From: Turritopsis dohrnii
Lineage: Eukaryota; Cnidaria; Hydrozoa; Anthoathecata; Oceaniidae
Length of the DNA: 64,000 nt
NCBI GenBank assembly: GCA_027922465.2
Contig: BQMF02000120.1
Location: 496,001 to 560,000, forward strand
Direction of reading: 5' to 3'
Part shown: piece after piece, positions 46,678-57,865 of the stretch
How positions within the stretch are numbered: the stretch's first letter is position 1
Layout of the letters: every line of letters starts with the position of its first letter
Position numbers and translations under genes: made by a program
The notes under the pieces: generated by a model
What the model was told of the DNA's origin: nothing
Databases searched by the model: none
Seen by the model: only the letters and a program-made list of their open reading frames with translations

Positions 46678-49600
46678 CTAGCCGCCAAGGCGGCGTCGCT
46701 CGCCGCCCATGTGCACCTGCTCTGTGTCACTGTATCAATAAACGTCAAATTTCCTTATAAACGGCTCGTATAACTTGTGCTCAACCAGAAGCAGATTCGA
46801 AGTCACAACCTCTGGTAAAACCAATCTTTTATCAGTGTAACAATACACTCAAAACGTAGAGAGAGAAAACTTCAACTTTTTATTAGCTTTTGTTTTAAAA
46901 AAGTTACGCGCTCTAACATGGGTGCTATCAAACAGGGGGAAAATGGTTTCTCTTCTTAAAAAGTTCACACGGAGGAGAGAAAAAAGGCACGTGCTAAATG
47001 AATAAATAGAATAAAAAAACGTTCGATCAGAACGCTTAACAATTAAAAGAAGAAATTAATTTATTAAAAGAAAAGCAAAAAAAAACATTTTGTTTTTATA
47101 TGATACTCTTTTTTTACCTATCGGTTTTTAAACATTTTGATTGCTCAAAAAAAAGTTCACCCGTCTCAGACAGTCAGGCAAGAGTTAGTGGCAAACCAAA
47201 CATATGCTGCCACGTTCTGCCACTGCTGCTTTTTGTCCAAAATGTTTAATCAGTTAGTTTGATGTACTGTTTTCAAAGCCAAGTCAACGTGGAATATAAA
47301 ACTAACAATAATGATAAAAACAAAACGGTATTCATATTAGTTCATCAGCCAAAAAAAGTCACGTTCGATTGGGGTTGCAATGTATTTGCTTCGAACTCAC
47401 GTCGCACACAAAAAAAGAAATAATTTCGCTCACAACTTAATCTACCATTTTGCGTGACTTACAAACAAACAAACAAACAAACAGAGAATCGGCTATTAAT
47501 ATATAGACTAGCCGCCAAGGCGGCGTCGCTCGCCGTCCATGTCCACCTGCTCTGTATCACTGTATCAATAAACGTCAAATTTCCTTATAAACGGCTCGTA
47601 CAACCAGAAGCAGATTTGAAGTCACAACCTCTGGTAAAACCAATCTTTTATCAGTGTAACAATACACTCAAAACGTATAGAGAGAAAACTTCAATTTTTA
47701 TTAACTTTTGTTTAAAAAAAGTTACGCGCTCTAACATGGGTGCTATCAAATGTAAGGGGAAAATGGATTCTCTTCTTAAAAAGATCACACGGGAGGAGAG
47801 AAGAAAAGGCACGTGCTAAATGAATCAAGTGAATAAAAAAAACGTTCGATCTGATATAAAATAAAATAGATTAAAAGAAATCGATTAAAGACAACTATTA
47901 TGACAAAAGCAAAAAAAAAATATTTTGTTTTATGATATTTTTTTTTTTACCTATAGGTTTTTAAACATTTTCATTACTCGAAAAAAAAGTTCACCCGTCT
48001 CAGACAGTCAGGCAAGGATACGTTAGGATACACTGGCAAACCGAGATGCTACCACGTTCTGCCACTGCTGCTTTTTGTCCAAAATGTTTTATCAGTTAGT
48101 TTCTTTGTATTTAGTTGATGTACTGTTTTCAAAGCCAAGTCAACGTGGAATATAAAACTAACAGTAATGATAAAAACAAAACGGTATTCATATTAGTTCA
48201 TCAGCCAAAAAAAAGTCACGTTCGATTGGGGTTGCAATGTATTTGCTTCGAACTCACGTCGCACACAAAAAAAGAAATAATTTCGCTCACAACTCAATCT
48301 ACCATTTTGCGTGACTTACAAACAAACAAACAAACAAACAGAGAATCGGCTATTAATATATAGACTAGCCGCCAAGGCGGCGTCGCTCGCCGCCCATGTC
48401 CACCTGCTCTGTATCACTGTATCAATAAACGTCAAATTTCCTTATAAACGGCTCGTACAACTTGTGTTCAACCAGAAGCAGATTCGAAGTCACAACCTCT
48501 GGTAAAACCAATCTTTTACCAGTGTAACAATACACTCAAAACGTAGAGAGAGAAAACTTCAACTTTTTATTAGCTTCTGTTTTAAAAAAGTTACGCGCTC
48601 TAACATGGGTGCATCAAACGTAAGGGGGAAATGGTTTCTCTTCTTAAAAAGATCACACGGGAGGAGAGAAAAAAAGGCACGTGCTAAATGAATAAATAGA
48701 ATAAAAAAACGTTCGATCAGAACGCTTAACAATTAAAAGAAGAAATTAATTTATTAAAAGAAAAGCAAAAAAAACAAACATTTTGTTTTGATATGATACT
48801 CTTATTTTACCTATCGGTTTTTAAACATTTTGATTGCTCAAAAAAAAAGTTCACCCGTCTCAGACAGTCAGGCAAGAGTCAGTGTTAAAAACCGAACATA
48901 TGCTGCCACGTTCTGCCACTGCTGCTTTTTGTCCAAAATGTTTAATCAGTTAGTTTCTTTGTAATTAGTTGATGTAGTGTTTTCAAAGCCAAGTCAACGT
49001 GGAATATAAAACTAACAATAATGATAAAAACAAAACGTTATATTCCTATTAGTTCATCAGCCAAAAAAAGTCACGTTCGATTGGGGTTGCAATGTATTTG
49101 CTTCGAACTCACGTCGCACACAAAAAAAGAAATAATTTCGCTCACAACTCAATCTACCATTTTGCGTGACTTACAAACAAACGCACAAACAAACAAACAA
49201 ACAGAGAATCGGCTATTAATATATAGACTAGCCGCCAAGGCGGCGTCGCTCGCCGCCCATGTTCAGCATGCGTTGACTTCACGAAAAATAAAATTAAGGA
49301 ATTGGCAACCAAAAGTGTTACCATGTTGTAGAGCTCGAAAAACTGATTAAAAAAATGTATGGGATCGTTCCGCTACGATCAACCGTTACAGAGATATCAT
49401 TCTTCAAAGATTTTGATGACGTCACAGACCCCTCCCAAAAAAATTAGACCCAAATTTTTTGTCACCCCATCGTCTGTATCGCGGACCCGTAAAAACGTCA
49501 GTTATCCTAGAGGCAGATTCGAAATCAAATATCAAATATCAGTTTAAAAAATGGTTCCAAAAAAACCCAAATTTCATGAGTTATTTATTTTTTAAAACAA

Positions 49601-51658
49601 TCGTTGATCAGTACAACAATGCACTCAAAACGTAGAGAGAAAAAAACTTTTTATTAGCTTTTGTTTTAAAAACGTTACGCGCTCTAACATGGGTGCTATC
49701 AAACAGGGGGAAAATGGTTTCTCTTCTTAAAAAGATCACACGGAGGAGAGAAAAAAGGCACGTGCTAAATGAATAAATAGAATAAAAGAAACGTTCGATC
49801 AGAACGCTTAACAATTAAAAAAAGAAATTAATAATTTATTAAAAGAAAAGCAAAAAAAAAAAAAAAAAAAAACATTGTGTTTTGATATGATACTCTTTTT
49901 TTACCTATCGGTTTTTAAACATTTTGATTGCTCAAAAAAAACGTTCACCCGTCTCAGACAGTCAGGCAAGAGTTAGTGGCAAACCGAACATATGCTGCCA
50001 CGTTCTGCCACTGCTGCTTTTTGTCCAAAATGTTTAATCAGTTAGTTTCTTTGTATTTAGTTGATGTACTGTTTTCAAAGCCAAGTCAACGTGGAATATA
50101 AAACTAACAGTAATGATAAAAACAAAACGTTATTCCTATTAGTTCATCAGCCAAAAAAAAGTCACGTTCGATTGGGGTTGCAATGTATTTGCTTCGAACT
50201 CACGTCGCACACAAAAAAAGAAATAATTTCGCTCACAACTCAATCTACCATTTTGCGTGACTTACAAACAAACAAACAAACAAACAGAGAATCGGCTATT
50301 AATATATAGACTAGCCGCCAAGGCGGCGTCGCTCGCCGCCCATGTCCACCTGCTCTGTATCACTGTATCAATAAACGTCAAATTTCCTTATAAACGGCTC
50401 GTACAACCAGAAACAGATTCGAAGTCACAACCTCTGGTAAAACCAATCTTTTATCAGTGTAACAATACACTCAAAACGTATAGAGAGAAAACTTCAACTT
50501 TTTATTAACTTTTGTTTAAAAAAAGTTACGCGCTCTAACATGGGTGCTATCAAACGTAAGGGTAAAATGGATTCTCTTCTTAAAAAGATCACACGGGAGG
50601 AGAGAAGAAAAGGCACGTGCTAAATGAATCAAGTGAATAAAAAAACGTTCGATCTGATATAAAATTAAAAGAAATCGATTAAAGACAACTATTATGACAA
50701 AAGCAAAAAAAAATATTTTGTTTTATGATATTTTTTTTTTACCTATAGGTTTTTAAACATTTTCATTACTCGAAAAAAAAGTTCACCCGTCTCAGACAGT
50801 CAGGCAAGGATACGTTAGGATACACTGGCAAACCGAGATGCTACCACGTTCTCCCACGGCTGCTTTTTGTCCAAAATGTTTTATCAGTTAGTTTCTTTGT
50901 ATTTAGTTGATGTATTGTTTTCAAAGCCAAGTCAACGTGGAATATAAAACTAACAAAATAATAAAAACGAAACGTTATTCCTATTAGTTCATCAGCCAAA
51001 AAAAGTCACGTTCGATTGGGGTTGCAATGTATTTGCTTCGAACTCACGTCGCACACAAAAAAAGAAATAATTTCGCTCACAACTCAATCTACCATTTTGC
51101 GTGACTTACAAACAAACAAACAAACGCACAAACAAACAAACAAACAAACAGAGAATCGGCTATTAATATATAGACTAGCCGCCAAGGCGGCGTCGCTCGC
51201 CGCCCATGTTCAGCCTGAGTTGAGCTTACGAAAATTAAGATTAAGGAATTGTCAATGTTACGAAGTGTTACCATCTTAAAATTCTGAGCAAGAAAATGTA
51301 TAGGATCATATGTCTATGACGCACCGTTATGGAGATCAAAAATTTTGATGACGCCATAGGCCCGTCCCCCCGAAAATTTAGACCTAAATTTTTCGTCACC
51401 CTATCGCCTGTATCGCGGACCCCCAAAAACGTCAATTATCCCTATTGGTTATCGAGATAATTTTCCCTAAACGTCGCATTCGATTAGGGTCTTAATGCAA
51501 TGGTTTCACACTGACGTCGTCGCGCACAAGAAGAGAAATAATTTATGTGTGATCTTACATTGCTGACTCTCTTTCGCAGTTCACATCTACCATTTTGCGT
51601 GACTTACAAACAAACAAACAAACAGACAGACGGAGAATCGGCTATTAATATATAGACT
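46678..51658 (+). repeat. Tandem array of a 0.85-kb repeat, six units
   Basis: Units start CTAGCCGCCAAGGCGGCGTC at 46678, 47508, 48365, 49228, 50311 and 51175, and end with (CAAA)n then AGAGAATCGGCTATTAATAT ATAGA. Four units are 830-864 bp; unit 4 is 1083 bp and unit 6 is 484 bp. After the GC-rich start, units 1, 2, 3 and 5 continue CATGT(C/G)CACCTGCTCTGT, whereas 4 and 6 continue CATGTTCAGC and share a GATGACG(T/C)CA...GTATCGCGGACCC segment. Unit 4 returns to the common sequence later, so it looks recombinant. No protein is encoded; repeated ORFs here are by-products. It could be RTE-type retrotransposon 3' ends or a Helitron-like array; the sequence does not decide. Confidence 0.85.
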
Positions 51659-51860
51659 CTTAATTTCTAGATTGACAAACGTCTTATAATATGCTGGCCA
51701 ATGAAACCAATGAAAAACTATTATGTGATGTGATATTTGAAACTATATGTGATCTTTGAAATACGACTAGTAAATTCAAATTCGTGTGGCTGTTACACAA
51801 TAAATTTCAATAAATAAGTGACTCTGCTCAAGGGCGTTGTTAGTATAGGAGGTGATTATT

Positions 51861-52514
51861 ACCTTAAGGGAAGAAATTTTGGCGGGAAGAAATTCCGACG
51901 CAATTTAGCGGGAATTAATTTTGGCGGATGCCCCCAATAACAATAACCAATTTTCAATTAAGTGAAGAAAAGTCCATCTTTCCTTCTTTGTTTTTTCAAA
52001 AAACAAAAACATTACAGGTTTTTATTACAAGTTCAAGTTCATTATCTATAATAAAATCGAAAGCGTTTCGTTCAAAGTCAATGTTATCATCTTTGGACTG
52101 GATTGGATTTTTTGTCGTCGCCATCGTCTTGCACATTGACAAAATCATCTAAAACATCTGATCCCGACAATAAAAGAATTGGAATTAAAGACATCAGAAC
52201 CTTTTTCTCACCAGTTCAGAGAGAGCCAGCAAAAAAAGACAAGGGTCAGAAGAGAGCAGCAATCGCTAGTACTGATTGATACAAAATGAACAATGATGTG
52301 CAATGCTGAAATTCTAGCATTTTATACCTTTTAATTCCTTTTGAAAAAAAATTGGTGGTTTACGAAAATAATCAAATTCGCAGGGAATTAATTTTGGCGG
52401 ATCCCAAAAATAATCATTTTTGTCGGGAAGAAATATTGGTGGATTTTGGCAGTTTTTAAACCTATTCGCCAAATCCGCCAAAATTTATTCTCGCTAAAAT
52501 TTCTTCCCTTAGGT
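51861..52514. mobile_element. Inverted-repeat element, ACCTTAAGG family, copy 2
   Basis: Left end ACCTTAAGGGAAGAAATTTT, right end (reverse-complemented) ACCTAAGGGAAGAAATTTTA, both followed by GGCGGA-type words. ATT flanks both sides (51858-51860, 52515-52517), a possible 3-bp target duplication. A plus frame inside reads GIKDIRTFFSPVQREPAKK before a stop, possibly a protein end with a PIP-like motif. No transposase is present. Confidence 0.7.
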
Positions 52515-53115
52515 ATTTCTTTTTCATCATTTACTATTGCGCTTTAATATGCTATTTACGAGGTTCATTTGCTAAAGTTGGTTTGAAATTTTTCATATAG
52601 CTTTTTGTCGAACTTTATGGAATCTTAAATTTTTCAAAACATCTTTTTTTGTATGCGCTGAGGAGTTGCAAGGAATGAAACCATCCAACGGTGTAAAGAT
52701 GAGTCTTAGAAGAAAGACGAGTATACGATTAAACGTTTTCAAAGGAGGTGTGAGTTCAGAAAGGTCCCATGAGCAGTGACGATGGAAATACTTATAGAAG
52801 AGACAGAGGGAAGCTACACGGCGACGATTAGACAGAGAATGGAGCTGTGCATAGAGCTCAGGTCCAGTGAGATTAAAAACACGCCTCTGAATTACAGTAA
52901 GCAAGGAAAGAGTCGAGGCAGAAGCACCAGCGCAGATATGACAACAGTACTCCATGGAAGGCCGAGTAACAGACTTATAAGCCAACCTTCATAGAAGCTG
53001 AATTTGAAATTGAAGTGATGTAAGCAGTCCAAGAGAGATCCTTAGAAAAAGAAAGACCAACCAAACGAAATGAGAGAGATTTAGGGAGATCACTTCCATC
53101 CATTCTATCAGACAA

Positions 53116-54787
53116 CCCAGCGGGGACAAAGACGTCGTAGAGACGTCGTAGAGACGTCTTTCCAAGACGTCCCTAAGACGTCGCAAAATGGTCGTGAAGT
53201 GGGAATCTCAAAAGACGTCCCAATTACATGTTCACTGAGACGTCCCGATGACATCCCAACGACATCGTAACGACGTCACAGGAGTATGAAATTTACTCGT
53301 TCATCTTCGTAAAGTCGTCGTAGAGACGTCGGTCAATGGTCGCGAAGTGGAATCCTCAGAAGACGTCCCAATCACACCTTCACTGAGACGTCTCAACGAC
53401 AGGATATCGCAAAGACTTCAATCTCTGGCCGTAACGACATCGTAGAGACGTCCGATTAACAACCTCCTTTTTCTGGGATCATAGGCCATCTATGTTGGAA
53501 TCATCAAAACAACAAAACATACAAATTCAATAGATGTCTCCTTTTTAATTCTTTTTAAACGTTTACAACGCAACAATTTACAGTTCAACATATACTAGCT
53601 AATTTGTCATCAAGTTATAAAATTTTGAATCACATGTATTTCCACATTTAAAACTCCCTTCGGCTAGCCTTTTTGAAATTTCGCCAACCTCATTATCGAT
53701 CAGGAGATCTTTGAGCATCAACGGAAGTTTTTTATGTCATCTACAGTGATTTTCTGATGCTGGAATGCTGAAACTAAGTTCAACAAGAATGTATAAATAT
53801 GTATAAATATACCCACCGAATGGATTCAGAAAACAGAAACCAGAGATATGTACATATCTCTGCAGAAACTCACCGTTAATTCATCGAACAGGATCGTATC
53901 TTTTCAAGGTGTTTTTCCATTTCCACTTTGCCAGTTTACCTTTGACAAAACGCCATGTTTAATTAATTCTTCTAAGTTCTATCGAAACGTCTTTTATCGA
54001 AACTTATGTTATATATTAACCTTTTCTTACAAGAAAGTCTTTGCTTTTGAAACTTTCTATATCACATGTGAACTTTATAACCCGGGAATTTCTCTTTGTC
54101 TTACGTATTTGTGAATGGTCTATTTTAAATTCTTTAAATCATGCAACTGTAGTAAAATTTATTCGATGAATCTTTGTTAATCGCTTTTGAAAATTTATAA
54201 TTCTTTCGAAGGTCGTAATTAAATCTGTATATAGAGACGTCCCAAAAACGTCGTGAAAGCATCCCTCTAACGACCAAGAAAAAAAATCGGTACGAATGTA
54301 AATTCCATATGGAGTATGTTGTTGTTACTCAAAGTTTACTGTTTAATGACTGCCGAATAAAATTTGAAAATTTTTATCAGGTCCCAAATTGATTGTAAAA
54401 GGATCCCAATTGCGGCATCCCATTTTCAGACGTCTCTACGACGTCGCAAAATGATCTTAAATTAATAATTATTTCGAAGGTCGTTATTTAATCTGTATAA
54501 AGACGTCCCAAAAACGTCGTGAAAGCATCCCTTACACGACCAATAAACAGAATTCGATACGAATGTAAATTCTATATAAGCATGTTAGTATTACTCGATT
54601 TATACTGTTTAATGACTGCAGAATGAAATTTGAAAATTTTTATCACGTCTCATATTGATCGTAAAAGGATCCCAATTGCGACGTCCCATTTTCAGACGTC
54701 CCTACGACGTCGCAAAATGATCTCAAAACCAAACGACCATTTTACGATTAAATTGAGACGTCTCAAAGACGTCTTGTGCCCGCTGGG
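53116..54787. mobile_element. GACGTC-saturated element with CCCAGCG termini
   Basis: The ends are CCCAGCGGGGACAAAGACGT and, reverse-complemented, CCCAGCGGGCACAAGACGTC, flanked by AA on both sides. The subterminal parts hold dozens of GACGTC, AGACGTCC and ACGTCGTAGAGACGTC words, partly as two longer inner repeats (54230-54480 and 54490-54720). It inserted into an older LINE. No protein is recognised. The AT-rich middle includes an 88-codon plus ORF (53848-54114) that I cannot assign. Confidence 0.8.
53841..53862. repeat. Perfect 22-bp palindrome sharing the CAGAGATATGT arm
   Basis: The half-site is CAGAGATATGT joined directly to its own complement. The same arm, with a spacer, forms the fold-back at 41320-41404. 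It lies within the AT-rich middle of the GACGTC element. Confidence 0.7.
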
Positions 54788-54875
54788 TAAGTAATTGACG
54801 ATGTTGTTGCAATTAGCAGAAAGAAGTTTCGTCTTAGAGGCATTAAAAGGAACACGCCAATCAGAGACCAATGCG

Positions 54876-55188
54876 TTATAAGTTTTGTATTGTCAATTCT
54901 TGAGAAATGATTTATTGATCAGTATCTAGCTAATGGCATAGCCTCATCGCCTCATGTACCAATTCTTGTGACATTAATTTTAGAAAATAAATATTTGTAT
55001 TTTCAAAAGTTAACACTACCTATCTAATGGCTTAACAATGTTAACGAACACGCAAATACGTAAAAAGTTAACGATGTTTTATGACTTCATACTATTTACA
55101 GGACTTTCAATTTCATGATTGTTTCGTTTCAAAAGATATTACAATGATGATCTAAAAATTATATTTTCATTTTTTCTAATTGTTCCTT
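54876..55188. other. 3' flank of receptor-channel copy C
   Basis: Includes ATACTATTTACAGGACTTTC, shared with copies B and D. It must contain the 3' UTR of copy C (minus). No other feature is seen. Confidence 0.45.
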
Positions 55189-56631
55189 CTATTCCAAATT
55201 AGATTCAGACTGAAACATTTCTTTAGCTTTTTCCTCTTTGATAAGATCTTCAATTATTGTCTGCATTGATTGTAGTTGTTCCAATCTCAGACCAGTTTTG
55301 GAAGAACTGTTATTATCTTTATCCCTTCCTTCTTTTGAAGACTTTTTCGTCAGATAGATCCTAGACATTTGATAACATATTCCTAGGATTGCCAACAAAA
55401 GCACAGTAACACTTGCATATTTCACCAAGCCATGATCGGAATCATCAAAAATATCTGTGAGAGATCGAACATAATATGGTGTTATGGATGGCCTTCTGGT
55501 GTATTTTTCACTAAGATACAACTGATGTGATTCATACAATGCCTTATTAAAGACCGAATCTTCGCAAGTTTCAAACCTAGCATCATATTTTTCATCTTGA
55601 ACATTTTGTTTACTTTTATGGATAACATCATCGATTTGAAACAGCATAATGGTTTGATAACTTGAAAACCTTTTTATTATTTTCAACGACTTCGTTTGTG
55701 GAAGAAGTTCTGGATGACTTTCAAAGTAAAATGAAGCGGCAGTCAAATCAATGAGAGCAGCTCCTGCTTCATTGTTTAGAACACTCTCAAAGATTTCCTT
55801 GTATGAATTGTAAGTGAGCCTATATCCACCAAGAGAATTTGCTTTTGTTTCTTCGAAAGAATTCCTCAAAGTTGCGAGTTTTTTACCTTGGACTGACATT
55901 TCACTCTCGGTTTCATTCATCACTGTAGCTGTTATCATGGAGATCAAAAACACACTGAATAAAGTCCAAAGTGCGCACGCTACGTGTGTTAGTATGTGTG
56001 TAGGTGAAACATCTCCATATCCTAATGTGATCAAGCCACAAATGCGTAATCCTCTTTTGAACGGTACACAACGTTGGTTTTTGAGGGATTCAAAAATACT
56101 CACCAAAATAATTATCAAAAACAAAATTAACATTCCAAAATATATAACTGAGAAACTGTGACGTATTCCTTTAAAAAGTTTGTTGATCAACAAAACGTCA
56201 GTGTTTCTTGCTATTAGAACAATACCATTGCTACGAAGAAGTGTGCTGCTGGAAAACTCTGATGTAGGGTCTTTATAAATTCCAAACACGAAGATTAAAT
56301 CATCTTTAGTTGCATTGATATCTGATAACATCTGTTGTGGATTCTTCATGTATTTCAATGTTTGTTCTATACTGTTTATTGGATGTATGTCGATTCTTAT
56401 AGTTTTATAGAAAGGTAGACATGAGTTTCTGATGTATTGCAAGTGTTCTATAACCATACCTTCATATATTCCTGTTGTTGAATTCTCATATACATATGGA
56501 GGGTTATTTATCCATGCCACCAAGTGAATTGTTAGGCTGTACTTTTCTTTGTCTGTGGAAATGATGTCACTTGATAAGGCAATGTGAAATAAACAACAAA
56601 ACATTGCGACCAACGTTTTTTCTTTCAACAT
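55189..56631 (-). CDS. Ionotropic glutamate receptor-like channel with K+ filter, copy C
   Basis: Single exon, 480 aa, with its own ATG and signal peptide (MLKEKTLVAMFCCLFHIALS). S1 lobe about 30-158, helix 1 about 160-182, filter GLITLGYGD (TLGYGD 202-207), helix 2 ending ISMITATVMNE, S2 about 250-410, last helix about 415-435, and a 45-residue charged tail. The helix 1-pore-helix 2 block and the tail match copies B and D; S1 matches all copies, and the S2 part (YQTIMLFQIDDVIHKSKQ, ETCEDSVFNKALYE, YTRRPSITPYYVRSLTDIF) matches copy A almost exactly. So C is a mosaic. It looks intact and is the likeliest working TLGYGD member. Function as a ligand-gated K+-permeable channel is inferred from architecture only. 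Confidence 0.82.
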   Translation of the reverse strand: MLKEKTLVAMFCCLFHIALSSDIISTDKEKYSLTIHLVAWINNPPYVYENSTTGIYEGMVIEHLQYIRNSCLPFYKTIRIDIHPINSIEQTLKYMKNPQQMLSDINATKDDLIFVFGIYKDPTSEFSSSTLLRSNGIVLIARNTDVLLINKLFKGIRHSFSVIYFGMLILFLIIILVSIFESLKNQRCVPFKRGLRICGLITLGYGDVSPTHILTHVACALWTLFSVFLISMITATVMNETESEMSVQGKKLATLRNSFEETKANSLGGYRLTYNSYKEIFESVLNNEAGAALIDLTAASFYFESHPELLPQTKSLKIIKRFSSYQTIMLFQIDDVIHKSKQNVQDEKYDARFETCEDSVFNKALYESHQLYLSEKYTRRPSITPYYVRSLTDIFDDSDHGLVKYASVTVLLLAILGICYQMSRIYLTKKSSKEGRDKDNNSSSKTGLRLEQLQSMQTIIEDLIKEEKAKEMFQSESNLE

Positions 56632-56991
56632 TTTTTATTATATTTTTGTTGGCAATGTTTTCTACCTCCGACTCACATAAAGATGGCAAGTTGTTTTTGG
56701 AATGGAATAGGAACGTCTTGTATTTACAGAAAGAGTACGCCAAAGTTTTTGAAGATTTGATAATGAATGGTTTCTATTTGTTTGAATTATTCTAAAGTTT
56801 TTCATTCTTTTTCTTTTCCTTGCAGTTTTTAATTTCCGTTTCAAAACCTTTATTACTTTCATGCAGATGTCTATTTCGTGATTGGTTCCTCATCAACAAT
56901 GAAAAATTAAATCGTGCTAATTTAATTGCAAAATTTGAAATGCTATTCTCTCTTATAAAGATGATAAAAGTAAACAAAAAGCTGCACCATA
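56632..56991. other. 5' flank of copy C
   Basis: Probable promoter region (minus). It shares with the 5' flank of copy B (46130-46290) the stretch TCATTCTTTTTCTTTTCCTT, the following TTGCAGTTTT segment and the CGTGATTGGTTC word, so the duplication includes upstream sequence. Confidence 0.45.
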
Positions 56992-57825
56992 CAGTGTGTC
57001 CCAGAGAATTCGGTCTGAGATTTTAACAAGCTATAACTTTTCACACATATATCAGATTTTAGAGATTTTTACATCATTCGATAGCATTTCTTTCAAGGAT
57101 TTCAAAAACCTATATTTTAAATAATTTAGTCCAACACCTTTGTAGTAAAAAGGATTTCTTTAAACTGTCACGGTCATTAACTTCTTAATGGTTAATAAAA
57201 GTAAGTTTTCACGTGCGATTATTCTTTTGTTTATTAAGAACATGTGGTGGTGTTATTGAACACACTAAAATTATAATCTCATCACAAAGTTAAAAATTGT
57301 GAGACGGGGGCTTCTACAAAATGTTTTTGACATCATATGAGCAATCTTTAGCTGCTACAAAAAATGTTCTCCACTGAGATCCAGAGTCTATCAGAGTTGA
57401 GAAGTAAAGTTGTTGGCGCAGCAAATAATCTTAGACAAAATCAAAATTTTATTCGCCACTCTTTATGACAGCAAGAGCAAATAGCTGTGTCCAGAGAAGC
57501 GGGGGACATGTTGAGACAGCTTAAAGTTTTGTTTTTAATGACTCTTGTGTTTTACAGTCACTTGACTTGTTATTTTTTTTGATAATGACCTTTGATAGCT
57601 GTTATTGAAAGTTGTGTTAATTAACCATTCAGAAGATAATTGGATTTTTTCATGGCAAAATCCTTAATTGTTCCCAAACTAAAAGGATTTGGAGAACAAA
57701 ATGTATATTTTTAAAATCTATGAATAAAATCCTATCGAATGGTGTAAAAGTTGCTGAAATCTGATATATGTGTAAAAAGTTATGAGCTGTTAAAATCTCA
57801 GACCGAAATTCTCTAGGACACACTG
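56992..57825. mobile_element. Mariner-like non-autonomous element with about 110-bp inverted ends
   Basis: Both ends start CAGTGTGTCC(C/T)AGAGAATT and continue GGTCTGAGATTTTAACA, CACATATATCAGATTT and CATTCGATAG, with TA on both borders (56990-56991, 57826-57827). Length is 834 bp; no transposase is recognised inside. Confidence 0.78.
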
Positions 57826-57865
57826 TAGATTGAAGACTGAAACTGGCTCACAATTAGTGAGCTTA

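Larger units (their letters stand above)
52593..54875 (-). pseudogene. LINE reverse-transcriptase C-terminal remnant, split by an insertion
   Basis: Minus strand, reading down from 54875: LVSDWRVPFNASKTKLLSAN, NCNNIVNYL; then the insertion at 53116-54787; then SDRMDGSDLPKSLSFRLVGL, SFSKDLSWTAYITSISNSAS; then MAYKSVTRPSMEYCCHICAG, QRRVFNLTGPELYAQLHSLS, NRRRVASLCLFYKYFHRHCS. This is the C-terminal half of a LINE RT. The split frame rejoins exactly when the insertion and one AA are removed. A frameshift near 52985 makes it inactive. Confidence 0.82.

Noticed and set aside
47454..51279. Repeated ORFs with TNKQTNKQTENRLLIYRLAA
   Set aside because: They arise from translation of the (CAAA)n run and the GC-rich start in each unit of the tandem array, differ in frame between units and match no protein family.
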